A stretch of DNA of 64,000 nt, taken from contig NZ_LXTW01000032.1 in assembly GCF_001679005.1 (NCBI RefSeq), positions 434,001 through 498,000 on the forward strand, written 5' to 3'. Of this stretch, positions 44,031 to 51,853 are shown piece by piece. The stretch is from Moraxella nonliquefaciens (GTDB lineage Bacteria > Pseudomonadota > Gammaproteobacteria > Pseudomonadales > Moraxellaceae). Made by a program: the position numbers and the translations under genes. The notes beneath the pieces were generated by a model. That model worked only from the letters and a program-made list of their open reading frames with translations. It had not been told where the DNA came from and did no database searches. How positions within the stretch are numbered: the stretch's first letter is position 1; each line of letters opens with the position of its first letter.

Positions 44031-46479
44031 ACATCTGTCTTTGACAGTTTTATTACTTTTAAACCATGCAGCCATGGCCGATGAGACCACAGCTAATAAG
44101 ACCATGGTACAAATACCAAAGATACAAATACCAAACAGCAATGCCATGCCAACTGTGCAACTGGCACATGAGACCATTGTTGTTGATGGGGATGATTTTC
44201 AAAGTCCACTCTTAAACAACCAAAGCGTTACCAACATATTCATCAAACAGGAAGCACTACAACAACGAGCAACCACCCTAGGCGATGCTTTGGCAGGTGA
44301 GCTTGGCGTTCATTCTAACCATTTTGGGGGCGGTGCCTCAGCCCCCATCATTCGTGGACAAGAAGGAAAACGCCTGAAAATCCTACAAAACGGCTCAGAG
44401 GTTGTGGACATGTCTGGGTTATCGCCAGACCATGCCATAGCCGTGGATACCACACTGGCAAAACAGGTGGAGATTGTGCGAGGCTCTGGTGCATTGTTGT
44501 ACGCCTCTGGCAACTCAGCAGGTGTGGTCAATGTCGTTGATGACAAAATACCCAGCAAATTGCCCAGCAAATTACAAGGTGATGTGGCGGTGCGTCTTAG
44601 CAGTGCCAACCGTGAAAAATTAATCACCGCCAGTGCCGAAGCCCCACTGGGAGAACATGTGGCGGTGCGTGTTGCAGGGCTGTCCAAACAAGCAGCAGAC
44701 TATAAAACACCACGCTTTGACCGCCATGTCTTTAACGAAGAATCTGAATACGATGACACTCAGCCAGAATTCATCTATAAAGACACCTTAAAGCATCTGC
44801 CAGACAGCCATGCCAAATCAAACGCAGGAACGCTTGGCGTATCATGGGTTGGCAATCAAGGCTTTTTGGGGGCATCGGTGAGCTTACGCCGAGACAAATA
44901 TGGCTTGCCCAACCATTCACATGAATATGAAGAATGTAGCGTGCATGGCATTTCTCAGTCCGCCTTACAATACAAGCCATATTTGCGTTTGTATCCTTTT
45001 TTGATGGAAAATGATGACTTAGAGTTTGACAATGCAGGACTTGAATGCCATACACATGATGACCATGCTCATGACCACGACCACGAGCATGGCAAACCGT
45101 GGATTGATTTGAAAATGAAGCGTTATGATGTGCAAGGGCAAATCAATGCACCGTTTGCTGGCATTGATAAAATCCGAGCCAGCATGGGCAAAGCGGATTA
45201 TCATCATGATGAGATAGATGGGGGTGAGAAGACCAGCTTTTTTGACAATCAAGCCAATGTGTGGCGTCTAGAAGCCTCACATACCCCCATTCATACGCCG
45301 ATGGGTAAGTTTAGCGGGGTGTTTGGGGTCGGTTATCTCACCTCAAAAAACAGCGGACTTGTGCCACCTCGTTATGAAGATGGCAATAAACAAGACACCC
45401 AAAACATCTTGCACAACAATAAAACCAAGACAGGCAGTGTGTTTTGGTTTGAAGAATACAAGCCCAATGACAAGCTGACAGTTGACGCCGCCGCTCGCAT
45501 TGAGAAACAAACCATCACCATGGATTATGACAAAGACGCCATTTATCAGAGCTTAAACTTAGGCTTAGCAACCGCTCATGAACCAGACATACGCTTTAAA
45601 CGATTGCTTGACAGCGGTACTCTAAACCCCCAAAAACAAACCGCACGCTCTTATGCTGTTGGGACGCATTTACAATTAACGCCCAAACATAAATTATCGC
45701 TGAATCTGTCGCATCAAGAACGCCTGCCAAATGCTCAGGAATTGTATGCTCACGGCATGCACCTTGCCACCAACTCTTTTGAAATTGGTAACCGCTTTTT
45801 AAACAAAGAAAAATCCAACAACATTGATTTGGGGCTGACATTTCAAGGTGATAAATGGGATTACCGTCTTGGTGGCTATCATTATGATTTTGATAACTAT
45901 GTGTTTTTACAAACATTGTCGCAGTACAAGCAAGGTTTGCGTGGCATGCGTCATGATAAAGACTTAAAAACCGCACGCTATGAACAAGCAGCGGCGAAAT
46001 TTTATGGATTTGATGCCAACATCGGTTATCAGATTAATGATGTGTATCATGTGGCGTTATTTGGTGATTATATTCGTGGCAAACTCACCAATTTGCCTGA
46101 CAAACAAGGCAGAACCGATGCGTATGGCAACCGTCCTCTCATCAAACAGCCAGACAGCCATACGCCAAGACTGCCACCAAAACGCCTTGGCATGAAATTA
46201 ACCGCCAATGTTAATGCAAATTGGTCAGGGTCTTTGGAATATCGCCATACCTTTAAACAAGATAAATTGGCGAATTTTGAACGCCCAACCCCCGCTCATA
46301 ATTTGGTGAATTTAGGGCTTAACTATCAGCACAAGCCAAGCCATCAAGCAGGCTCGGTTCAGGTGTTTTTTAATGCCAACAATCTATTAAACGATAAAGT
46401 CTTTGCTCACGAGACATTTTTCCCAGACATGCCACAGATGGGGCGAAACTTTATGCTCGGGGCAAATTTCAAATTTTGA
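44017..46479 (+). CDS. znuD: TonB-dependent zinc receptor ZnuD
   Basis: An 820-residue outer-membrane receptor of the ZnuD type. The signal peptide (LSLTVLLLLNHAAMA) precedes a plug with HFGGGASAPIIRGQEGKRLK, DMSGLSPDHAIAVD and VEIVRGSGALLYASGNSAGV. An extracellular loop holds a His/Asp-rich zinc-binding run at residues 345-359 (HTHDDHAHDHDHEHG), the hallmark of ZnuD. The barrel ends FMLGANFKF. Expression is probably zinc-repressed through the Zur box, with a possible second control in the leader hairpin. Periplasmic znuABC genes are not in the window. Some ZnuD relatives also take up haem or cadmium. Confidence 0.88.
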   Translation: MTTYKHLSLTVLLLLNHAAMADETTANKTMVQIPKIQIPNSNAMPTVQLAHETIVVDGDDFQSPLLNNQSVTNIFIKQEALQQRATTLGDALAGELGVHSNHFGGGASAPIIRGQEGKRLKILQNGSEVVDMSGLSPDHAIAVDTTLAKQVEIVRGSGALLYASGNSAGVVNVVDDKIPSKLPSKLQGDVAVRLSSANREKLITASAEAPLGEHVAVRVAGLSKQAADYKTPRFDRHVFNEESEYDDTQPEFIYKDTLKHLPDSHAKSNAGTLGVSWVGNQGFLGASVSLRRDKYGLPNHSHEYEECSVHGISQSALQYKPYLRLYPFLMENDDLEFDNAGLECHTHDDHAHDHDHEHGKPWIDLKMKRYDVQGQINAPFAGIDKIRASMGKADYHHDEIDGGEKTSFFDNQANVWRLEASHTPIHTPMGKFSGVFGVGYLTSKNSGLVPPRYEDGNKQDTQNILHNNKTKTGSVFWFEEYKPNDKLTVDAAARIEKQTITMDYDKDAIYQSLNLGLATAHEPDIRFKRLLDSGTLNPQKQTARSYAVGTHLQLTPKHKLSLNLSHQERLPNAQELYAHGMHLATNSFEIGNRFLNKEKSNNIDLGLTFQGDKWDYRLGGYHYDFDNYVFLQTLSQYKQGLRGMRHDKDLKTARYEQAAAKFYGFDANIGYQINDVYHVALFGDYIRGKLTNLPDKQGRTDAYGNRPLIKQPDSHTPRLPPKRLGMKLTANVNANWSGSLEYRHTFKQDKLANFERPTPAHNLVNLGLNYQHKPSHQAGSVQVFFNANNLLNDKVFAHETFFPDMPQMGRNFMLGANFKF

Positions 46480-46500
46480 CAAATCATAAAATCCAAATCA

Positions 46501-46538
46501 AAAACCATCGTGGCAAACCATATTCTCGATGGTTTTTT
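46501..46538 (+). terminator. Terminator of znuD
   Basis: AAAACCATCG (46501-46510) is complementary to CGATGGTTTT (46527-46536), followed by T's, 21 bp after the stop. Confidence 0.75.
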
Positions 46539-46587
46539 GATGGCAAATCAAAGATGGTCAAAGCCCAATTTGGCATGCTGTTTGCTC

Positions 46588-46635
46588 GCCATATTTTTAG
46601 CCATATTTTTAGCCATATTTTTAGCCATATTTTTA
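46588..46635. repeat. Four exact copies of a 12-bp tandem repeat
   Basis: GCCATATTTTTA is repeated four times without change (46588-46635), ending 19 bp before the -35 box of the tRNA-Leu promoter. The AT-rich, 12-bp-phased block could act as an upstream element or be a slippage hot spot. Confidence 0.95.
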
Positions 46636-46654
46636 AAAAACTGCAATAAAAAAC

Positions 46655-46682
46655 TTGACATCTTATCATACTGCTGTATAAT
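46655..46682 (+). promoter_or_regulatory. Consensus sigma-70 promoter of tRNA-Leu
   Basis: A perfect TTGACA (46655-46660) and a perfect TATAAT (46677-46682) are 16 bp apart, ending 12 bp before the tRNA. A GC-rich discriminator-like GAGCGACC follows. Confidence 0.9.
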
Positions 46683-46694
46683 GAGCGACCAATT

Positions 46695-46779
46695 GGGGAC
46701 GTGGCGAAATTGGTAGACGCACTGGATTTAGGTTCCAGCGGGGCGACCTGTGAGAGTTCGAGTCTCTCCGTCCCCACCA
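46695..46779 (+). tRNA. tRNA-Leu (anticodon UAG)
   Basis: An 85-nt gene with CCA encoded. Acceptor GGGGACG pairs with CGTCCCC. The D arm contains TGGCGAAATTGGTAGACGCA. The anticodon stem CTGGA/TCCAG encloses loop TTTAGGT, giving anticodon TAG. A long class II variable arm follows, then the T arm with GAGAGTTCGAGTCTCTC. This reads CUN Leu codons. Confidence 0.97.
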
Positions 46780-46785
46780 TGTTTT

Positions 46786-46817
46786 AACTCAATCGTGAAT
46801 GCGGTTGAGTTTTTTTG
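46786..46817 (+). terminator. Terminator of tRNA-Leu
   Basis: AACTCAATCG (46786-46795) and CGGTTGAGTT (46802-46811) pair with one wobble and are followed by seven T's, 7 bp after the CCA end. Confidence 0.85.
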
Positions 46818-46887
46818 TGTGTAAATTTATTTCATTTGTCCTTATAAAACAATAAATGCACGCCATCCATATCATGAAAGGGGCATC

Positions 46888-47775
46888 ATGACAACCACGC
46901 TCTTTGATACTCTGCCCAAATCTACCTTGACAGGCAAACCTGTTTTGCACTTCGTTCATGCCAATGGCTTTCCCGCCCAAGTCTATACATCATTGTTTGA
47001 GCATTGGGAGAGGGTATTTAGCATTGAGTATATTAAACTCTTTGGCATGCATCCTGATTATCCGCCAGATAATCACTGGCAAAAACTGACCCATCAGGTA
47101 CTAGACAACATTCATCAGACCTGCCAAAAACACAGTGTGCCACATGTTGTTGCTGTGGGGCATTCTGTGGGGGCAGTAACGACCATGCAGGCATGCGAAA
47201 AAGACCCTACGCACATCAGTCAGCTCATCGCCCTTGACCCATCTTTACTCATGGGCAAAATGAGCCTAATTTACCAGCTCTCCAAAATCATGGATGACGC
47301 CCTATGCCCCTTAACAGGGTCTCAACATTATTTTGTTGATAAAATCTCGCCTGCCAGTAAATCCAAATACCGCAAAGACACTTTTGACAGCAGACAGAAC
47401 GCCCACGACAGCCTACGCCAAAAGGGATTATTTAGAGCCTTTGACAGGCGTGCCTTTGATGACTACATCAGACACGGACTGACCGCCAAAGACGACAAAT
47501 TCACACTCGCCATCAACAAGGGGGTTGAGATTGGCATTTTTCGCACCATACCATCTTTATACTGGGCTAAATCTCTGACCATCTACCGCCCTACCACGCT
47601 CATCGCTGGTAAGGACAGTTATTTTACCCACATAGGTTCATATCAAGCCATTCATGACAATTGGGGCATCCCCATCATCTATGTGGACGGCTCACACATG
47701 TTTCCCTTAGAAAAGCCAGACAGCACCGCCCATCTTGTGCTAGACATCATCACCAAACAAATAAAGACTTGCTAA
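46888..47775 (+). CDS. Alpha/beta hydrolase
   Basis: A 295-residue alpha/beta-hydrolase-fold enzyme. The oxyanion region is LHFVHANGFPAQVY, the nucleophile elbow is AVGHSVGAV and the catalytic His lies in DGSHMFPLEKP. This is the pattern of esterase/lipase-like hydrolases; the substrate is unknown. GAAAGG lies about 8 nt before ATG 46888. It is 1 bp apart from the following CPBP gene, so the two are almost certainly cotranscribed. Confidence 0.8.
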   Translation: MTTTLFDTLPKSTLTGKPVLHFVHANGFPAQVYTSLFEHWERVFSIEYIKLFGMHPDYPPDNHWQKLTHQVLDNIHQTCQKHSVPHVVAVGHSVGAVTTMQACEKDPTHISQLIALDPSLLMGKMSLIYQLSKIMDDALCPLTGSQHYFVDKISPASKSKYRKDTFDSRQNAHDSLRQKGLFRAFDRRAFDDYIRHGLTAKDDKFTLAINKGVEIGIFRTIPSLYWAKSLTIYRPTTLIAGKDSYFTHIGSYQAIHDNWGIPIIYVDGSHMFPLEKPDSTAHLVLDIITKQIKTC

Positions 47776-47776
47776 A

Positions 47777-48637
47777 ATGCCCCATCTTAACCGAACTTAC
47801 CCACAGATGACACAGATAACCAAACAATCACATCAATCTGTGATTAAATTTTCGCCACTGGGTCTGGTAGGACTGTGTTTATTTTGCCTATTTGGCATGT
47901 TTGCCCTGCAAATCATTGGCACATACATCGGTTCACTGGCTTATTATGAACAAGCACAAAATCTAGATATCGCCACACTCATCACACTCGGTTCAAATAA
48001 CGGCGTGGTGGTCGCCATTTCGGTTGTCATCACTGCCCTAGCCTTTACGCTGTTTGCCGTAGGTTTGGTGCTATTTAAAAGCAAAACGGCACGCCACGGC
48101 ACGCCCCATCAGCCCCCATCAGCTCATCACTGGGGGGCTGTTTGGCAGTTTTTCGGGATAAAGGCGATGGGCGTTCGGGGCTTTGTCGTCAGTCTCATAG
48201 GCATGATAGCATTTATGGCGGTAAGTGAGATTATCTTGACCGCCTTGGATAGCTCGCCCATGGATTTTTTGGATGGGCTTATCACAGATGAGTCCCTGCC
48301 CCTGCTCATATTCGCCATCGTGGTGGTCGCCCCCATCTACGAAGAGCTGGTGTTTCGGGGGTTGATATTTGGCGGACTGCTTCATCGTCATCGTACCGAG
48401 CAAACCCCCATCCGTCTGGTCGGTTTTAGCATCGCCAAATCCACACTCACGGCAAGCCTCATAAGCAGTCTGCTCTTTACACTCGTTCATCTACAATACG
48501 ACCTGCTTGGCATGATGATCATCTTTGCCATGGCGTTGCTGTTTTGCTATATCCGTGTCAAATACGGACTGGTCATGGCAATACTCATGCACATGGTCAA
48601 TAATGGCATGGCGATGGCGGTGTATTTGGCAAGCTGA
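47777..48637 (+). CDS. CPBP family intramembrane glutamic endopeptidase
   Basis: A 286-residue membrane protein of the CPBP (CAAX protease/bacteriocin-processing) family. The EExxxR motif is YEELVFRGLIFGG, followed by FTLVHLQYDLLGM (motif His) and the final HMVNNGMAM. There are about seven helices. In other bacteria members process prenylated or signal-peptide substrates or give bacteriocin immunity; no peptide gene is seen here. The ATG is immediately after the hydrolase gene. Confidence 0.85.
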   Translation: MPHLNRTYPQMTQITKQSHQSVIKFSPLGLVGLCLFCLFGMFALQIIGTYIGSLAYYEQAQNLDIATLITLGSNNGVVVAISVVITALAFTLFAVGLVLFKSKTARHGTPHQPPSAHHWGAVWQFFGIKAMGVRGFVVSLIGMIAFMAVSEIILTALDSSPMDFLDGLITDESLPLLIFAIVVVAPIYEELVFRGLIFGGLLHRHRTEQTPIRLVGFSIAKSTLTASLISSLLFTLVHLQYDLLGMMIIFAMALLFCYIRVKYGLVMAILMHMVNNGMAMAVYLAS

Positions 48638-48728
48638 CTCAAAAATTATTTGCATTATTATAAAAGTCTGTTATAGTTCCCAATTTCATAGAAAAATACG
48701 CAAAACAGTCCTAAGGATGAACGTTTAA

Positions 48729-48848
48729 GACCTAAAAACATTCATCATCTTTGGCGTATTGCACATACCGCCCATCCGTGCGATGGTACAGGCGGATTTG
48801 GTCAATCCAAATTGGCTGGTTGAGATTGTGCTAACAGCGGACATCTAG
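48729..48848 (+). pseudogene. RidA-family gene remnant (3' end)
   Basis: A 39-codon open stretch without a start, bounded upstream by a stop codon, ends at TAG 48846-48848. Its end resembles the C-terminus of RidA/YjgF proteins: PPIRAMVQADL then NPNWLVEIVLTADI, where relatives read P-R-A-M-V-x-V ... L-V-E-I-E. The rest of the gene is missing, and the last bases overlap the 3' end of rsmE. It is probably a deletion scar. Confidence 0.45.
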
Positions 48849-49561
48849 CTTTGCCCCATCACTTGCAACCCTGCCAATGCCACAACCCCCGCCGTCTCGG
48901 TGCGAAGCACACGCTCGCCTATCGTCCATGACAAAAAGCCATGCTTGTGGCACATCTCTATCTCATCATCGGACAGTCCACCCTCTGCACCTACCAATAT
49001 GCTGATTGTGGATGGTAGGGGAGTTTTGGGGATGTAGCGGTGTGTGTCATCTGATAGGCTCATGACGATTTTTAACTCATCAGTACAAACACCCAAGGCA
49101 TCTGTGAGTGTTATGGGGGGCAAAATGGTGGGAATGATGTTTAATCCACACTGCTCGCAGGCAGAAATGGCGATTTTTTGCCAATGAATGAGCTTTTTGT
49201 GATCACGCTCATACCGCAGTCGTTCGGAGCGTTCGGTTGTGATGAGTTGTATGACAGATACACCCATTTCACACGCCTTTTGAACGGTATAATCCATACG
49301 TTCGCCTTTACTCATCGCCTGAATCAAGGTAACACGATAAGGCAGAGTGCGATTGGCAGGGTTAAATTCATCTATATGTACGCTTGCTGATTTTTTATCA
49401 ATGTGGTTAAGCGTGGCAATATATTCTCCCCCCTGCCCATTAAACAATGTGGCAGTATCGCCAATATCTGCTCGCAATACTTTTGTCCAATGATGGTAAA
49501 CATCATCAGGTAGGATGATCGTATCATGCACGGCTAATGGCATATCTACAAAAAAACGCAT
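48845..49561 (-). CDS. rsmE: 16S rRNA m3U1498 methyltransferase RsmE
   Basis: SPOUT methyltransferase, 238 residues. QAMSKGERMDYTVQKACEMG, TERSERLRYERDHKK, ILVGAEGGLSDDEIE and ERVLRTETAGVVAL are RsmE signatures. The start ATG 49561 is well placed after AGGCGA. The 3' end overlaps a RidA-type gene remnant. Confidence 0.94.
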   Translation of the reverse strand: MRFFVDMPLAVHDTIILPDDVYHHWTKVLRADIGDTATLFNGQGGEYIATLNHIDKKSASVHIDEFNPANRTLPYRVTLIQAMSKGERMDYTVQKACEMGVSVIQLITTERSERLRYERDHKKLIHWQKIAISACEQCGLNIIPTILPPITLTDALGVCTDELKIVMSLSDDTHRYIPKTPLPSTISILVGAEGGLSDDEIEMCHKHGFLSWTIGERVLRTETAGVVALAGLQVMGQS

Positions 49562-49643
49562 GAAATCGCCTTTTGGGTGTTTGGATAATTTCTTATCAAG
49601 CAGTCTATATCAAGCCAATTTAAAAAATCATGATATTTCCAAA

Positions 49644-51119
49644 TCACTTTTTCAAATCACTTTTTAAGCCCTTTGCCTTATCCTGTTTAAACAAACTTGA
49701 CAAATCAGGTTTTTCTTTACCAACGGTAACGATGATAAATTCATCAGGGCGGATATAGGTATTTAGCGATTGATTGACCGCCTCTGGGGTTGCTCTGTCC
49801 AATCGCACCAAATAATCAGTGATATGACTGTCAGGCAAATTGTCATAGTTTAGTTCAGATGCTTTGTTGTGAATGGCGGTATTGGTGGCAAGGCTCATGG
49901 GATAGGCGTATTTACGACTGGTGCGTTCTAGGTTAAACTCACTGTCTTTTATACCATTTTTTCTTGTGTTTTCAATGACTTGTAAGGTTTTGATGATTGC
50001 CTCTTTTGCTTTGTCCGATTGGGTAGAAAAGCTGATACGATAATAGCCACGCTCATCAAAGACATTCATAGCACCTGTGATGCCATAGGTGTAGCCGTGC
50101 TTGTCTCGAATCTCTTTCATAAGATGGGCATTAAAATCACCCCCTGCCAGCACGCTGTTGGCAAGGCTAAAATTGGTGCGGTTTTGTAGCTCCACAGGAT
50201 CTTTGGTCTCTTTTTCGCCCATGTGTCCGATATAGACGTGCGTTTGGATGCTGTCATAGGGGATATGGACGTGCTGTGGCTTGGGGGCGATAGGCGTGGG
50301 CAAGTCGGTGGCTCTCTCGCCTTGGGGCAAGGCATTTATCAGGCGTTTGGCGATGGTGCGTGCGTCATCGGCACTGATGTCGCCTGTGATGGCGATGTGG
50401 GCGTTGCCTTTGGTTAAGTATTTGTTTTTATAGGCGATTAGGTCATCTCGGCTAATGCTCGCCACGCTCTGTTGTGTGCCATGTGTGGATATGGCATAAG
50501 GATGCGTGCCATACATGGTTTTTAAAAACTCAACACTCGCCACATGAGCGGGGTCTTGTTTGGCACGTTCAAAACCGATGTCCGCTTGGGCTTGGTTGCG
50601 TTTTAGGATAGTTTCATCAAAACGGGGGTTTTGTATCATGTCGGCAAACAAATCAAGGGCAGGATACAGCTCTTTGTCGTCCGACAAACTTCTAAACGCA
50701 TAAACAAACGTGTCTCGGTAGGCAGTCGCCCCAAATACCACGCCCAGCAGTTCGGCTTTTTCGGCAAATGTGTTCTCGTCTAGGTGGGTTGTGCCTTGGG
50801 TCATCATGGTGGCGGTCATGCCAGCAATGCCATAGCCCCCTTGTCGTATGGTATCATCTTTGGCAGAACCGCCCTTAAAGGTCAAGCTAATGTCCAAAAT
50901 CGGTAGTTCATCAATGGGTGTAAAAATCACAGACACGCCGTCCACGTCAAACCGCTCCATGTGGGGTATTTTTAAATCAAGAGGTTTATCGTCATTTAGA
51001 CTGTCAAGCACAGGCAAAGGCTCATCACTTGGGACAACAGGGGCATGATGATGACCGTCTGCCCATGTGGTTTGGCTGATAAATAACAATGCTAAGGCGA
51101 TGGGGCTGAGTTTTTGCAT
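49644..51119 (-). CDS. M16 peptidase-family protein, non-catalytic subunit
   Basis: 491 residues with a signal peptide (LSPIALALLFISQTTWA) followed by GHHHAP. The M16 fold is clear, but the zinc-binding HxxEH expected in the first half is replaced by GIAGMTATMMTQGT. The second half keeps the Arg/Tyr substrate-stabilising part (KEIRDKHGYTYGITG). This is the R/Y half of a two-gene M16 heterodimer, in which the HxxEH subunit is usually encoded next door. No such gene lies here; a decayed region with a tnpB relic is upstream instead. Confidence 0.8.
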   Translation of the reverse strand: MQKLSPIALALLFISQTTWADGHHHAPVVPSDEPLPVLDSLNDDKPLDLKIPHMERFDVDGVSVIFTPIDELPILDISLTFKGGSAKDDTIRQGGYGIAGMTATMMTQGTTHLDENTFAEKAELLGVVFGATAYRDTFVYAFRSLSDDKELYPALDLFADMIQNPRFDETILKRNQAQADIGFERAKQDPAHVASVEFLKTMYGTHPYAISTHGTQQSVASISRDDLIAYKNKYLTKGNAHIAITGDISADDARTIAKRLINALPQGERATDLPTPIAPKPQHVHIPYDSIQTHVYIGHMGEKETKDPVELQNRTNFSLANSVLAGGDFNAHLMKEIRDKHGYTYGITGAMNVFDERGYYRISFSTQSDKAKEAIIKTLQVIENTRKNGIKDSEFNLERTSRKYAYPMSLATNTAIHNKASELNYDNLPDSHITDYLVRLDRATPEAVNQSLNTYIRPDEFIIVTVGKEKPDLSSLFKQDKAKGLKSDLKK

Positions 51120-51259
51120 GGTAATTCCTGATAACTGGGTTGGAATTTTAAAAATGAGTTAAATGTAAAATGATTTTATGCGTTTATCGTTTATCGTCGT
51201 CATCAAATGTTAGCACCGTTCCAAAAAAAAATCTACCCAAACCTACCCCATAGGCAGAT

Positions 51260-51379
51260 TTAGCGTTTTCTTCCCATTTCATCGCTTGATGGTTTACGAT
51301 TTTTTACCATGCCTTTAATGTTAAGGTTTTCAAGACAAATCACATCATAAGGCTTTACAAGATTTGGGCTAAGTTTGTA
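51260..51379 (-). pseudogene. tnpB (IS200/IS605-type) relic
   Basis: A 39-codon stretch on the minus strand reads YKLSPNLVKPYDVICLENL then NIKGMVKNRKPSSDE before a stop. The motif LVKxYDVIxLENLNIKGMVKNRK is the RuvC-II region of TnpB. The sequence breaks off on both sides, with stops and frame changes, and the zinc-finger and other RuvC parts are missing. It is the scar of an inactivated IS200/IS605-group element. Confidence 0.75.
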
Positions 51380-51435
51380 AAAGAGTCTCTACGAAAAAGT
51401 CTCTATGAATGTTTGATATTTATCTAAGAGTTGTT

Positions 51436-51695
51436 TTAAGCCTTTTTGTGGTAATTCATACCAAAGCCTAAATCGTTGATAATTTCAAACACCCAATCAG
51501 ACTGGCACAATACAGTTCTGGCACTTGAATTTGATGGTCTAAATCGTCTTTTTGTCGTGGCTTGAACTCGTGCACAAGCAACGTTTTTACGGTTTGGCAT
51601 TGGCAGGTTGTGATAAAAACTGGGGTGCAATTTATTCTTCTGCGATGACCTTTGGGCGTGCGTTCTACAACAAGCACGCCTGTTTCATCCAACAA
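51436..51695 (-). other. Unidentified coding debris near the tnpB relic
   Basis: Two overlapping minus-strand frames (51436-51630 and 51468-51695) carry protein-like stretches, for example DETGVLVVERTPKGHRRRI in one and CQSDWVFEIINDLGFGMNYH in the other, as if one gene had been frameshifted. I do not recognise the family. The 51120-51853 interval has no intact gene. Confidence 0.35.
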
Positions 51696-51853
51696 CCCAT
51701 CTCAAAGCCACTCATCTCAAAGCTAAGATAGAGACACCCAACCGTTTTGAGCTTCGTTAATGCCAATCTATTTATCCATCTATTTATAATCGTGCATTAT
51801 AAAGATTTAGATAGATTTCAAGCAGCTGTGTTTAGTCCCATCTTTGTTATGCT

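Noticed and set aside
44310..44687. A 125-residue open frame opposite znuD
   Set aside because: It is a shadow of the conserved plug domain of znuD; composition and lack of a start site argue against a gene.
45596..45976. A 126-residue open frame opposite znuD
   Set aside because: It mirrors the receptor barrel; no independent evidence of coding.
46588..46635. Short direct repeats that might suggest a CRISPR array
   Set aside because: The 12-bp units are contiguous with no spacers, and there is no cas gene.
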